A stretch of DNA of 64,000 bases from Prevotellaceae bacterium UBA4332 (GTDB taxonomy: Bacteria > Bacteroidota > Bacteroidia > Bacteroidales > Bacteroidaceae): the NCBI GenBank assembly GCA_002394365.1, contig DGTQ01000025.1, forward strand, positions 4,113 to 68,112. The letters run 5' to 3'. The notes under the pieces were generated by a model. The model did no database searches. It was not told the origin of the DNA and worked only from the letters and a program-made list of their open reading frames with translations. The translations under genes and the position numbers were made by a program. Below, piece by piece: positions 33,194 through 41,949 of this stretch. How positions within the stretch are numbered: the stretch's first letter is position 1; each line of letters starts with the position of its first letter.

Positions 33194-33220
33194 TTACCAG
33201 TTACAAGTTACCAGTTAACA

Positions 33221-33276
33221 ATTGCTCATTGCTAATTGCTAATTGCTAATTGCTAATTACTCATTGCTAATTAAAG
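33221..33276. repeat. 7-bp tandem repeat upstream of the DMT transporter
   Basis: About eight units of ATTGCTA (with ATTGCTC and ATTACTC variants) end just before ATG 33281. Confidence 0.9.
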
Positions 33277-33280
33277 ACAG

Positions 33281-34201
33281 ATGATTTGGATAGTCCTCGC
33301 CTTCATTAGTGCTGCCCTGCTGGGACTGTATGACGTAAGCAAGAAACAGGCGCTGAAAGGCAACGCAGTGATACCTGTGCTGATGCTCAACACGCTGTTT
33401 TCGAGCATCATATTCCTGCCGTTCATCCTCCTGTCAAGCAGGGGCGTCTTTACTACGGACTCCCCACTCTACTGCACTGACTACAATTGGGAGGAGCAAA
33501 AGTACATACTGGTAAAGTCGTGTATAGTGCTTGCCTCGTGGCTGTTGGCTTATTTTGGACTGAAACATCTGCCCCTCACCATCGTGGGACCTATCAATGC
33601 CACGAGACCAGTGATGGTGCTCGTGGGTGCGATGACGCTGTTTGCCGAGAGGCTCAACCTGTGGCAATGGCTGGGCGTGATAGTGGCGCTGGTGGGCATA
33701 GAACTGCTGAAGCACACCTCGAAGAAAGAGGGCATCAACTGGTGGAAAGACAAGTGGATATACTTCATCATACTGAGTAACATACTCGGAGCCATCAGCG
33801 GACTGTATGACAAATATCTCATGGCAACACCAGAGAATGGTGGCGTGGGCCTTAACAAGATGGCAGTACAGTCGTGGTACAACATCTACCAGCTGGGCAT
33901 GATGACAGTGATGCTACTGCTGCTATGGCTGCCTACCCGCAAGAGAACAACACCCTTCCACTGGACATGGAGCATACCGCTGGTGAGCCTCTTCCTCTGC
34001 ATGGCAGACTTCGTATATTTCTATGCCCTGGGCATGGATGGAGCGATGATAAGCATCGTGAGCATGGTAAGGCGTGGCTCGGTGATAGTAAGTTTCCTGT
34101 GCGGAGCACTGATATTCCACGAAAAGAACCTGAGAGCCAAGGCTTTAGACCTCGCACTGGTAATACTTTCCATGCTCCTGCTGTATATGGGGTCGGAATA
34201 G
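33281..34201 (+). CDS. EamA/DMT-family transporter
   Basis: A 306-aa protein with ten predicted membrane segments in two EamA halves; the first half shows HLPLTIVGPINATRPVMVLV and the second MISIVSMVRRGSVIVSFLCG, both with the family Pro/Arg pattern. It should export or import a small metabolite; the substrate is unknown. It lies between trpS and luxS on the same strand. Confidence 0.87.
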   Translation: MIWIVLAFISAALLGLYDVSKKQALKGNAVIPVLMLNTLFSSIIFLPFILLSSRGVFTTDSPLYCTDYNWEEQKYILVKSCIVLASWLLAYFGLKHLPLTIVGPINATRPVMVLVGAMTLFAERLNLWQWLGVIVALVGIELLKHTSKKEGINWWKDKWIYFIILSNILGAISGLYDKYLMATPENGGVGLNKMAVQSWYNIYQLGMMTVMLLLLWLPTRKRTTPFHWTWSIPLVSLFLCMADFVYFYALGMDGAMISIVSMVRRGSVIVSFLCGALIFHEKNLRAKALDLALVILSMLLLYMGSE

Positions 34202-34250
34202 TACCAGTTACAAGTTAGTCCTCTTTCAATCTTCAATATTTCAATATTCA

Positions 34251-34727
34251 ATGGACCTGATACCTTCATTTACTATTGACCACACAAGGCTGATGCCTGG
34301 CATATACATCTCGAGACAAGACGAGGTGAATGGCGGGATAATAACCACCTACGACATACGCATGACGGCTCCCAACCAAGAGCCTGCCTTGGGACAGGGA
34401 GCGATACACACCATTGAGCACCTCGTGGCTACCTACCTGCGTAATGACGAGGAGTGGAAAGACCAGATAATATACTGGGGACCGATGGGATGCCTGACTG
34501 GCAACTACCTGATAATGAAGGGCGACCGCAAACCAAGCGAGATACGCCAGCTGATAATCGACGCCTTTCAGTCAGTAGTAGATTGGCAGGGCGAGGTGCC
34601 AGGCACTACGCCTGAAACTTGCGGCAACTATCTGCTCCATGACCTGCCTATGGCAAAATGGGAGGCAAAGCGATACGTAAAGCGACTCAAGGAGGACTTC
34701 CACGGAGAATACCCCGTCAAAAATTGA
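34251..34727 (+). CDS. luxS: S-ribosylhomocysteine lyase LuxS
   Basis: LuxS cleaves S-ribosylhomocysteine to homocysteine and DPD, the precursor of AI-2. The 158-aa protein has the metal ligands in HTIEH near residue 55 and the Cys in GPMGCLTGNY, plus the N-terminal SFTIDHTRLMPGIY. ATG 34251 is the start. The gene is followed by a terminator that contains part of the hisG promoter. Confidence 0.96.
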   Translation: MDLIPSFTIDHTRLMPGIYISRQDEVNGGIITTYDIRMTAPNQEPALGQGAIHTIEHLVATYLRNDEEWKDQIIYWGPMGCLTGNYLIMKGDRKPSEIRQLIIDAFQSVVDWQGEVPGTTPETCGNYLLHDLPMAKWEAKRYVKRLKEDFHGEYPVKN

Positions 34728-34760
34728 CAGAGAATAACGTAATACGTTATGGCAAGCGAT

Positions 34761-34796
34761 AAATCCCGTATTGTTTTTGGCAGTTCGGGATTTTTT
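34761..34796 (+). terminator. Terminator after luxS
   Basis: AAATCCCG (34761-34768) pairs with CGGGATTT (34786-34793) and runs into six T. The loop contains the -33 box of hisG. Confidence 0.75.
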
Positions 34797-34807
34797 GTGT
34801 ATCTTTG
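34776..34807 (+). promoter_or_regulatory. Promoter of hisG
   Basis: TTTG (34776-34779), a 20-bp spacer and TATCTTTG (34800-34807). A GATAAATCCCG stretch starts 22 bp before the end of the -33 box, close to the GTTAAA box of other promoters here. Confidence 0.8.
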
Positions 34808-34848
34808 CAGTTCATAAAATAAACAAGGAAAAAGAAAAAAAGAAAGAT

Positions 34849-35700
34849 ATGTTAAGAATAGCTGTACAGTCAAAAGGTCGCCTCTATGAGGACACCATGG
34901 ACCTGCTCAAGGAGACAGGCATAAAGATAAACAACGCACGCAGAACCCTGCTCGTGCAGTCAAGTAACTTCCCCATCGAGGTGCTCTACATGCGCGACGA
35001 CGACATACCAGAGTGTGTGGCGAGCGGTGTGGCAGACATCGGTATCGTAGGCGAAAACGAGTTTGTGGAGCGTGACGTGGATGCCAACATCGTCAAGCGT
35101 CTGGGCTTCTCAAAGTGCCGCATTTCCCTTGCTATACCTGAGGCTATAGACTACCCAGGCGTGAAGTGGTTTGACGGCAAGAAGATTGCCACCTCCTACC
35201 CTAACATACTGAAGAAGTTTGCCAAGGAGCAGGGCATCAACATCGACGTTCACGTGATACAGGGCTCAGTAGAGATAGCACCAGGCATAGGACTCTCTGA
35301 CGGCATCTTCGACATCGTTTCCTCTGGTTCTACCCTCATAAGCAACAAGCTGCGTGAGGTAGAGGTGGTGATGAAGAGCGAGGCTCTGCTCATAGGCAAC
35401 AAGGAGCTTTCGGCTGAGAAGCAGGCTACGCTGGACGAGTTCCTGTTCCGCATACAGTCAGTGCTGGTGGCTGACGACAAGAAGTATGTGCTGATGAATG
35501 CACCTACGGACAAGGTGAAGGAGATATGCTCCATACTGCCAGGCATCAAGGCTCCTACTATTCTGCCTCTTGCCACCGAGGGCTGGACAAGCATCCATAC
35601 CGTAGTGGACCAGAAACACTTCTGGGAGATAGTAGGTCAGCTGAAGGCAGCTGGCGCAGAGGGCATACTCGTATTGCCTATTGAGAAGATGATATTGTAA
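34849..35700 (+). CDS. hisG: ATP phosphoribosyltransferase, long form
   Basis: HisG makes phosphoribosyl-ATP, the first step of histidine synthesis. At 283 aa it is the long form with a C-terminal regulatory domain (about 205-283), so no HisZ is needed. MLRIAVQSKGRLYEDTMDLL is the N-terminus, and GIGLSDGIFDIVSSGSTL is the PRPP site. ATG 34849 is chosen over an upstream frame that crosses the promoter. hisD follows after a repeat-filled gap of 145 bp. Confidence 0.96.
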   Translation: MLRIAVQSKGRLYEDTMDLLKETGIKINNARRTLLVQSSNFPIEVLYMRDDDIPECVASGVADIGIVGENEFVERDVDANIVKRLGFSKCRISLAIPEAIDYPGVKWFDGKKIATSYPNILKKFAKEQGINIDVHVIQGSVEIAPGIGLSDGIFDIVSSGSTLISNKLREVEVVMKSEALLIGNKELSAEKQATLDEFLFRIQSVLVADDKKYVLMNAPTDKVKEICSILPGIKAPTILPLATEGWTSIHTVVDQKHFWEIVGQLKAAGAEGILVLPIEKMIL

Positions 35701-35701
35701 C

Positions 35702-35834
35702 AACCCCCTCCCTGCCAACACGTTGGCATCCCTCCCCGAGAGGGAGGGAGGATAATACTAACAATAAAAGCACCTCTTTGTTGTAATATGATTTCTCCCT
35801 CTCGGGGAAGAAATGTCGCAGAGCGACAAAAAGG
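35702..35834. repeat. Inverted CCCTC/GAGGG palindromic repeats before hisD
   Basis: CCCTCCCCGAGAGGGAGGGA near 35731-35750 and TCTCCCTCTCGGGGAAG near 35789-35806 face each other. The second is followed by ATGTCGCAGAGCGACA, the same unit that occurs inside hisC at 40776-40818. Confidence 0.8.
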
Positions 35835-35845
35835 GGATCGTAACT

Positions 35846-37129
35846 ATGAACATTATAAGATTTCCAAATAAAGAAGACTACGCCAAGATATGTGAGCGTC
35901 CGCACATGGACGTGTCACAACTCAACAGCATCGTTGAGGGTGTGCTGAAGGACATCAGGGAGAATGGCGACAAAGCCGTCATAGCCTATGAGGAGAAGTT
36001 TGACAAAGCATGCCTGAAACAGCTCGCCGTAACAGACGAGGAAATAGCCGAGGCTGAGACTCTTGTTGACAAAGAGCTGAAAGAAGCACTCATCCTTGCC
36101 CACAAGAATATTGCAAAGTTCCACGAGGCTCAGAAATTTGAGGGCACAAAGGTGGAGACAGCCAAAGGCGTAACATGCTGGCAGAAGAGCGTAGCGATAG
36201 AGAAGGTAGGCCTCTACATACCTGGTGGCACTGCACCACTGTTCTCTACCGTACTGATGCTTGCCACTCCTGCCAAGATAGCTGGCTGCAAGGAGATTGT
36301 GCTCTGCACCCCTCCAAACAAGGAGGGCAAGGTACACCCTGCCATACTGATGGCAGCAAAGGTGGCTGGAGTAAGCAGAATATTCAAGGCTGGCGGAGTG
36401 CAGGCAATAGGTGCTATGGCTTATGGCACGGAGTCTGTGCCCAAGGTATATAAGATATTCGGTCCTGGCAACCAGTTTGTAATGGCTGCCAAGCAGCAGG
36501 TGTCGCTCCACGATGTGGCTATCGACATGCCAGCTGGACCAAGCGAGGTTTGCGTGATAGCCGACGAGACGAGCAACCCAGAGTTTGTTGCAGCCGACTT
36601 GCTGTCGCAGGCGGAGCATGGCATTGACTCGCAGGTCATACTCATCTCCACGTCTGAGAACATGTTGCAACAGATAACAGCCGAGACGGAAAGACAACTC
36701 GCTGCACTGCCTCGCAAAGAGATAGCTGAAAAGTCGCTTGGCAACTCACAGTTTGTTCTCGTGAAGGACAAAGAGGAGGCTATGGCACTAAGCAATGCCT
36801 ATGCACCAGAGCACCTCATTATAGCGACTCAGGATTATGAGGAACTGGCTGAAAAGGTAGTAAATGCTGGTTCTGTGTTCCTTGGCAACTACGCTTGCGA
36901 GAGTGCTGGCGACTATGCCTCTGGCACCAACCACACTCTGCCTACTCACGGCTATGCCCTTGCCTACAATGGGGTGAACCTTGACAGCTACAATCGCAAG
37001 GTGACATTCCAGCACCTTACCGAGGAAGGCATCAGGAGCATCGGACCTGCTGTAGTCTGCATGGCTGAGAACGAGCAACTCGAGGCACACGCCAATGCCA
37101 TGCGACTTAGAGTAAAGAAACTACTATAG
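35846..37129 (+). CDS. hisD: Histidinol dehydrogenase
   Basis: HisD oxidises histidinol to histidine in two NAD steps. The 427-aa protein has PGGTAPLFSTVLMLATPAKI, FGPGNQFVMAAKQ, and zinc-site residues in LLSQAEHGIDSQVI. A longer frame to 35813 reads through the repeat element (MSQSDKKGIVT), so ATG 35846 (MNIIRFPNKED) is the native start. Confidence 0.96.
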   Translation: MNIIRFPNKEDYAKICERPHMDVSQLNSIVEGVLKDIRENGDKAVIAYEEKFDKACLKQLAVTDEEIAEAETLVDKELKEALILAHKNIAKFHEAQKFEGTKVETAKGVTCWQKSVAIEKVGLYIPGGTAPLFSTVLMLATPAKIAGCKEIVLCTPPNKEGKVHPAILMAAKVAGVSRIFKAGGVQAIGAMAYGTESVPKVYKIFGPGNQFVMAAKQQVSLHDVAIDMPAGPSEVCVIADETSNPEFVAADLLSQAEHGIDSQVILISTSENMLQQITAETERQLAALPRKEIAEKSLGNSQFVLVKDKEEAMALSNAYAPEHLIIATQDYEELAEKVVNAGSVFLGNYACESAGDYASGTNHTLPTHGYALAYNGVNLDSYNRKVTFQHLTEEGIRSIGPAVVCMAENEQLEAHANAMRLRVKKLL

Positions 37130-37136
37130 AATAAGG

Positions 37137-37197
37137 ACCCCCTCTAACTCCCCCCAAGGGGGAGGACTCCCCTCCCTTGGGGAGGGGCTGGGGGTAG
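37137..37197. repeat. CCCC/GGGG palindromic repeat between hisD and the MATE gene
   Basis: CCCCCTCTAACTCCCC, then CAAGGGGGAGGACTCCCC and CTCCCTTGGGGAGGGG; the best-kept copy of the family in the window. It may form two GC-rich hairpins. Confidence 0.8.
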
Positions 37198-37210
37198 GTT
37201 TATAACCATC

Positions 37211-38611
37211 ATGACAAAGGACGAATTACTCAACCTGCTAAGACAGGAAGGCAGTGTGATGTCACTCAGGGAGAAAGTGCATCTTACTGTCCTGTTGAGT
37301 ATTCCTGCCATCATAGCCCAATTCTCGTTTATCGCCATGCAGATGATAGACGCAGCCATGTTGGGACACCTCAGCACAGATGAAGCAGCTGCCGTAGGAC
37401 TCGTCTCTACCACCATCTGGCTTTTTGGCGGGTTGACCTCTGCCTTTGCCAGTGGTTTTGCCGTTCAGGTGGCACACCGCATAGGTGCTGGTGACAAGGT
37501 TGGAGCACGTAGCGTCATAAGGCAAGGCCTGTCGTCGGGCTTTATCTTTGCCTGCATAATGACGACTATAGGTTTGAGCATCTCCCACCCTCTCCCCCAC
37601 TGGCTTGGAGCCTCAGAACACATTTGCGAGGAGGCATCGCGATATTTCGATATTTTCTGCATGGGCATACCACTGATAGTGCTCAATGGCGTGGCTGCAG
37701 GCAGTCTGAGGTGTTCAGGCAACATAAAGGTGCCAAGCATGCTGATGGTTATGATGTGTGTGCTGGACGTTATCTTCAACTACATCTTTATCTTCCGTTT
37801 CCACCTTGGCACGGCAGGAGCTGCCTACGGTACTATAACTGCTTACTTCATCACCATGTGCTGCATGGTGTATGCCATGTCTGTAAAAGACAAACTGCTG
37901 AACTTCCTGCAAGACGATGTGCTCGACTTCAAGCCCAAACTGAAAATCCTGAAGAAGACCTTTCGCATAGGTTTCCCCATAGGACTTGAGAGAGGGGTAA
38001 CATGTACGGCACATGTAGCGATATCTTCCATCATAGCTCCACTGGGCAGCGTAGCCATAGCCGCCAATACATTTGGAGTAAACATAGAATCCTTGTGCTA
38101 TATGCCTGGTCATGGCATAGCCGAAGCAGCCACTACACTCGTGGGGCAGAGCAAGGGAGCATCTAAGCGCGACCTCATGCACTCTTTTGCATGGATATGT
38201 ATGGCGATGGGCGTCAGCATCATGGCATTCATGGGACTGCTGATGTGGCTCTTTGCTCCAGAGATGTTCAGAGTCATAACTCCAGACAAGGAGGTAATAG
38301 CCCTCGGCACGGAGATACTGCGCATCGAGGCTTGGGCTGAGCCAGGATTTGCTGCCGCCATCATAGCATCAGCAGTATTCGTGGGAGCTGGCAAGACTTT
38401 AATACCTTCGCTCATGAACCTCGGCAGTATATGGATAGTAAGAGTATCGCTAACCCTGCTGCTTGCCCCGACGATGGGACTGCGTGGTGTGTGGATTGCT
38501 ATGGCGATAGAACTCTGCTTCCGCGGACTAATCTTCACCATGAGACTTTGCACAAGGAAATGGTCCTACATAAGGGATCACAGTTACCTTAAGAAACAAC
38601 AGATACAATGA
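37211..38611 (+). CDS. MATE-family efflux transporter
   Basis: A 466-aa protein with twelve predicted membrane segments in two similar halves: AQFSFIAMQMIDAAMLGHLS in the first and GHGIAEAATTLVGQSKGA in the second are MATE-type. It exports cationic drugs or metabolites with Na+ or H+. Its stop overlaps the next start (ATGA, 38608-38611). It interrupts the his genes. Confidence 0.92.
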   Translation: MTKDELLNLLRQEGSVMSLREKVHLTVLLSIPAIIAQFSFIAMQMIDAAMLGHLSTDEAAAVGLVSTTIWLFGGLTSAFASGFAVQVAHRIGAGDKVGARSVIRQGLSSGFIFACIMTTIGLSISHPLPHWLGASEHICEEASRYFDIFCMGIPLIVLNGVAAGSLRCSGNIKVPSMLMVMMCVLDVIFNYIFIFRFHLGTAGAAYGTITAYFITMCCMVYAMSVKDKLLNFLQDDVLDFKPKLKILKKTFRIGFPIGLERGVTCTAHVAISSIIAPLGSVAIAANTFGVNIESLCYMPGHGIAEAATTLVGQSKGASKRDLMHSFAWICMAMGVSIMAFMGLLMWLFAPEMFRVITPDKEVIALGTEILRIEAWAEPGFAAAIIASAVFVGAGKTLIPSLMNLGSIWIVRVSLTLLLAPTMGLRGVWIAMAIELCFRGLIFTMRLCTRKWSYIRDHSYLKKQQIQ

Positions 38612-39450
38612 ACATAATAAAGAACAAAGAGTTTGGAGGCGAAAGGCCCCTGTATGCCTCTCATGACCTGAGACTGGAGAACGTTACGATACACGTTGGC
38701 GAGTCGTCCATCAAGGAGTCAAGCAACATAGAAGCAGAGCAATGCACCTTTGAAGGCAAGTACGTATTCTGGGAGACATACGGCTTCAAGATTAACGATT
38801 GCTACTTTAACGAAACGGCACGCTCCAGCCTGTGGTACTCTAAGGACTGCCTCATGACAAACTGCAAGGTTGATGCACCGAAAATGTTTCGCCGAATGGA
38901 GAACATACACGTGGAGGACACTGTATTCAACAAAGGCGAGGAGATGCTATGGGACTGCAACAACGTGGTGCTCAAGAATGTGTCGATAAAGGATTGCGAC
39001 TACCTCTTTATGCACACCAACAACATACGCATAGACAACTACCGTCAGGACGGTAACTACGCCTTCCAGTATTCTCACAATGTGGAGATACACAATGCTG
39101 TCATCAACTCAAAGGACGCCTTCTGGGAGTCAGAGAACGTAACGCTCGTGGATTGCGAGGTAAACGGAGAGTATCTTGCATGGTATGGAAAGAACATACG
39201 ACTGGTGCGTTGCCACCTGACTGGCGAACAACTCCTCTGCTACGTTGACGGCTTGACCCTCGAGGACTGCACCTTTGGCGAGGATGCCAATCTCATGTTT
39301 GAATACTCCACCGTCAATGGCAACATAAAAGGCAACGTAACATCCATTAAGAACCCCACATCAGGCACAATAAAAGTGGAGGGGAAACTGGGAGAACTCA
39401 TCTTTGATGAAAACCAGAAACAACCTGCCGATGCTAAAGTGATAGTATAA
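38608..39450 (+). CDS. DUF3737 family protein, beta-helix
   Basis: A 280-aa cytoplasmic-looking protein built of short repeats with a pattern such as VTLVDCEVNGEYLAWYGKNI, typical of a parallel beta-helix and of the DUF3737 family. The function is unknown. It is translationally coupled to the MATE gene and is followed by the C-S lyase gene. Confidence 0.8.
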   Translation: MNIIKNKEFGGERPLYASHDLRLENVTIHVGESSIKESSNIEAEQCTFEGKYVFWETYGFKINDCYFNETARSSLWYSKDCLMTNCKVDAPKMFRRMENIHVEDTVFNKGEEMLWDCNNVVLKNVSIKDCDYLFMHTNNIRIDNYRQDGNYAFQYSHNVEIHNAVINSKDAFWESENVTLVDCEVNGEYLAWYGKNIRLVRCHLTGEQLLCYVDGLTLEDCTFGEDANLMFEYSTVNGNIKGNVTSIKNPTSGTIKVEGKLGELIFDENQKQPADAKVIV

Positions 39451-39493
39451 CTTCTCCATATTAGGTACTATAGATGCTATAGTTACTATAAAT

Positions 39494-40735
39494 ATGACTT
39501 ACAACTTCGACAAAATAATAGACAGACGAGGCACCAACTGCTATAAGTATGACGAGATGCCTAATGACGACACCATCGCCTTATGGGTAGCCGACATGGA
39601 TTTCGAGACGGCACCATGCGTGATGAAGGCACTGAAGAAGCGCATGGAGCATGGTTGCTTTGGCTATACCAAGGTGCCACAGTCTTTCTACCAAGCAACC
39701 ATAGACTGGTTTGCCGAGCGTCACGGCTGGACTGGCATAAAGCCTGAATGGTTTATATACACATCTGGCGTAGTGCCCGCAGTATCAGCCATAATCAAGG
39801 CTATGACAAAGCCTGGTGACAAGGTGCTCGTTCATAACCCTGCTTACAACTGTTTCTTCTCCAGCATCAGGAACAACGATTGTATTATAGAGCCCCTTGA
39901 ATACTCCCAAGATTGTCCCGAGGGCAAGGAACTTGAGAAGAAATGCTCAGACCCAGCCGTCAAAGTACTGCTGCTTTGCAACCCGCACAACCCTACGGGC
40001 CACGTATGGACCAAGGAAGAACTGACGCATATTGCCGAAGTGTGCCAGAGGCATAACGTCTTTGTGATAGCCGACGCGATACACTGCGAATTCGTTAATC
40101 CTTCATGTGGCAAACGCTACATTCCCTTTGCAACCATAGCAGACAGAATTAACAACGGCAAGGACAGACGACTGCAATATGCTGTGTGCACCTCGCCAAC
40201 AAAGGCGTTCAACATAGCAGGCTTGCAGATAGCCAACATCATTTGTCCTGACGACAGCATACGCCGACGCATAGACAAGGCGATAAATATCAACGAGGTG
40301 TGCGATGTAAATCCTTTTGGCGTAATTGCCCTACAGGCAGCATACACGCCAGAGGGCGCTGAATGGCTCAAGCAACTGAATGAATACATATACGCCAATT
40401 ATGACTATACAGTTGACTTCCTCCGAGAGCACTTCCCCACGTGGCAGCCTATGCCTCTCGAGGGCACATACCTGCTTTGGGTAAAGGTAGATTGTGATGC
40501 TGACCAACTTTGCCAAGACATCCTTGAGAGGTGCAATGTGTATATCAACTCTGGCAGTATGTACGGAGACAACAACTACATTCGTCTCAACCTTGCTACC
40601 CAGCGCCAAAGGCTCGAAGAAGCACTCTACAGAATTCAGAATTCTCGCCTTCTTGCTCTGGCAAGCCAACAAGTTGGAGCGGCGAGCGTAGCACCTGCGG
40701 TGCGTCCGATTACACAATTCACAGTTAACAGTTAA
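39494..40735 (+). CDS. PatB/MalY-type cystathionine beta-lyase, C-terminus extended by a repeat
   Basis: A PLP fold-type I C-S lyase. The N-terminus (DEMPNDDTIALWVADMDFET) and the Schiff-base Lys in CTSPTKAFNIAGLQ are those of PatB/MalY, which cleave cystathionine or similar thioethers. At 413 aa it is some 25 residues longer than expected. Residues after EEALYRIQNSRLL (ALASQQVGAASVAPAVRP and on) are encoded by a copy of the palindromic repeat at 40652-40712, so the native stop was probably lost. DUF3737 lies 43 bp upstream. Confidence 0.9.
   Translation: MTYNFDKIIDRRGTNCYKYDEMPNDDTIALWVADMDFETAPCVMKALKKRMEHGCFGYTKVPQSFYQATIDWFAERHGWTGIKPEWFIYTSGVVPAVSAIIKAMTKPGDKVLVHNPAYNCFFSSIRNNDCIIEPLEYSQDCPEGKELEKKCSDPAVKVLLLCNPHNPTGHVWTKEELTHIAEVCQRHNVFVIADAIHCEFVNPSCGKRYIPFATIADRINNGKDRRLQYAVCTSPTKAFNIAGLQIANIICPDDSIRRRIDKAININEVCDVNPFGVIALQAAYTPEGAEWLKQLNEYIYANYDYTVDFLREHFPTWQPMPLEGTYLLWVKVDCDADQLCQDILERCNVYINSGSMYGDNNYIRLNLATQRQRLEEALYRIQNSRLLALASQQVGAASVAPAVRPITQFTVNS
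40652..40712 (+). repeat. Palindromic repeat inside the patB 3' end
   Basis: CTTGCTCTGGCAAGCCAACA, AGTTGGAGCGGCGAGCGTAG, then CACCTGCGGTGCGTCCGATT. It shares its start, its CGTAGC block and the CGTCCGATTA end with the copy at 13364-13402. Confidence 0.85.
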
Positions 40736-40752
40736 GATTAGAAATTATTATT

Positions 40753-41847
40753 ATGAAACCAACCAACATATCTTCTTCTCCCCTCTCGGGGGAGATGTCG
40801 CAGAGCGACAGAGAGGAGTTTCTCAAGAAACTCACTCGACCAAACATCTGGTCACTCGCACCATACTCAAGTGCTCGCAACGAATACAGCGGACACGCTG
40901 CACACGTGTTTCTCGATGCTAACGAGAACCCCTACAACGGGCCATACAACCGTTATCCTGACCCACTGCAAGAGGAGGTAAAGGAGAAACTTAGCAAGAT
41001 AAAGGGTGTGCCAGCAGAGTGCATCTTCCTTGGTAATGGTTCTGACGAGGCTATCGACCTCGTATATCGCTGTTTCTGCGAACCACAGAAGGACAACGTG
41101 GTAGCTATCTGCCCTACATACGGTATGTATAAAGTCTGTGCAGACATAAACAACGTGGAGTATCGTGAAGTAATGCTCGACGAGAACTATCAGGTATCCG
41201 CCGACAAACTCCTTGCCGCATGCGACCAGCACACCAAGGCTATATGGATTTGCAGCCCTAACAACCCCACAGGCAACAACATCAATCGCGACGAGATAAT
41301 CAAGGTTATTGAGCAGTTCGAAGGACTGGTGATTGTTGACGAGGCATACATTGATTTCTCTCGCGAAACAAGTATCTCCCGTCTGCTCGACAAATATCCT
41401 AACCTGATAGTCCTCCAGACACTTTCCAAGGCATGGGGCTCGGCAGCTATACGCCTTGGCATGGCTTTCGCCTCAAAGGATATCATCGGCATATATAATA
41501 AGGTGAAATACCCTTACAACGTAAATCTGCTTACCCAGCAGCAAGCCCTGCATCGTCTCTCTAACACATACGATGTGGAGCAGTGGGTGAAGCTCTTGTT
41601 GCAGGAGCGTGGCAGACTGATGGAGGCATTCGCCGAACTCAAGATATGCCAGAAGGTTTATCCTACGGATGCCAATTTCTTCCTTGCGAAAGTTGTTGAT
41701 GCACAGAAGATATACGACTACCTTGTGGAGAAAGGCATCATAGTGAGAAACCGCACCCGTGTCTCCCTCTGCCAAAACTGTCTGCGCATCACCATAGGCA
41801 CTAAGGAGGAGAACAACGAACTCCTTGGAGCACTACGCAGTTTATAA
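40753..41847 (+). CDS. hisC: Histidinol-phosphate aminotransferase, N-terminal repeat insert
   Basis: HisC transaminates imidazole-acetol phosphate with glutamate. The 364-aa PLP enzyme has LDANENPYN, SPNNPTGN, the Asp/Tyr of IVDEAYIDFS, and the Schiff-base Lys in LQTLSKAWGSAAIRLG. The family core begins at LKKLTRPNIWSLAPYSS; before it, about 16 residues (SSSPLSGEMSQSDREE) are encoded by a CCCC/GGGG repeat unit also present before hisD. A start without the insert is not available, since no later ATG precedes the core. A terminator follows. Confidence 0.95.
   Translation: MKPTNISSSPLSGEMSQSDREEFLKKLTRPNIWSLAPYSSARNEYSGHAAHVFLDANENPYNGPYNRYPDPLQEEVKEKLSKIKGVPAECIFLGNGSDEAIDLVYRCFCEPQKDNVVAICPTYGMYKVCADINNVEYREVMLDENYQVSADKLLAACDQHTKAIWICSPNNPTGNNINRDEIIKVIEQFEGLVIVDEAYIDFSRETSISRLLDKYPNLIVLQTLSKAWGSAAIRLGMAFASKDIIGIYNKVKYPYNVNLLTQQQALHRLSNTYDVEQWVKLLLQERGRLMEAFAELKICQKVYPTDANFFLAKVVDAQKIYDYLVEKGIIVRNRTRVSLCQNCLRITIGTKEENNELLGALRSL
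40776..40818 (+). repeat. Palindromic repeat inside hisC
   Basis: CTCCCCTCTCGGGGGAG then ATGTCGCAGAGCGACAG. The second half is itself a palindrome (GTCGC AGA GCGAC). The near-identical unit is intergenic at 35789-35834. Confidence 0.85.
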
Positions 41848-41886
41848 ATTACAGATAACGGATAATATATAATAACTGGTAAAAAA

Positions 41887-41923
41887 AATAGGGTATAGAT
41901 GCGCTTGGCAACTATACCCTATT
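41887..41923. terminator. Bidirectional terminator, hisC / pectate lyase
   Basis: AATAGGGTATAG (41887-41898) pairs perfectly with CTATACCCTATT (41912-41923). An A-run to the left serves the minus-strand gene as a T-run; on the right an AT-rich tail serves hisC. Confidence 0.85.
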
Positions 41924-41949
41924 ATTTATTGTTTATAAACTATAAGCTT

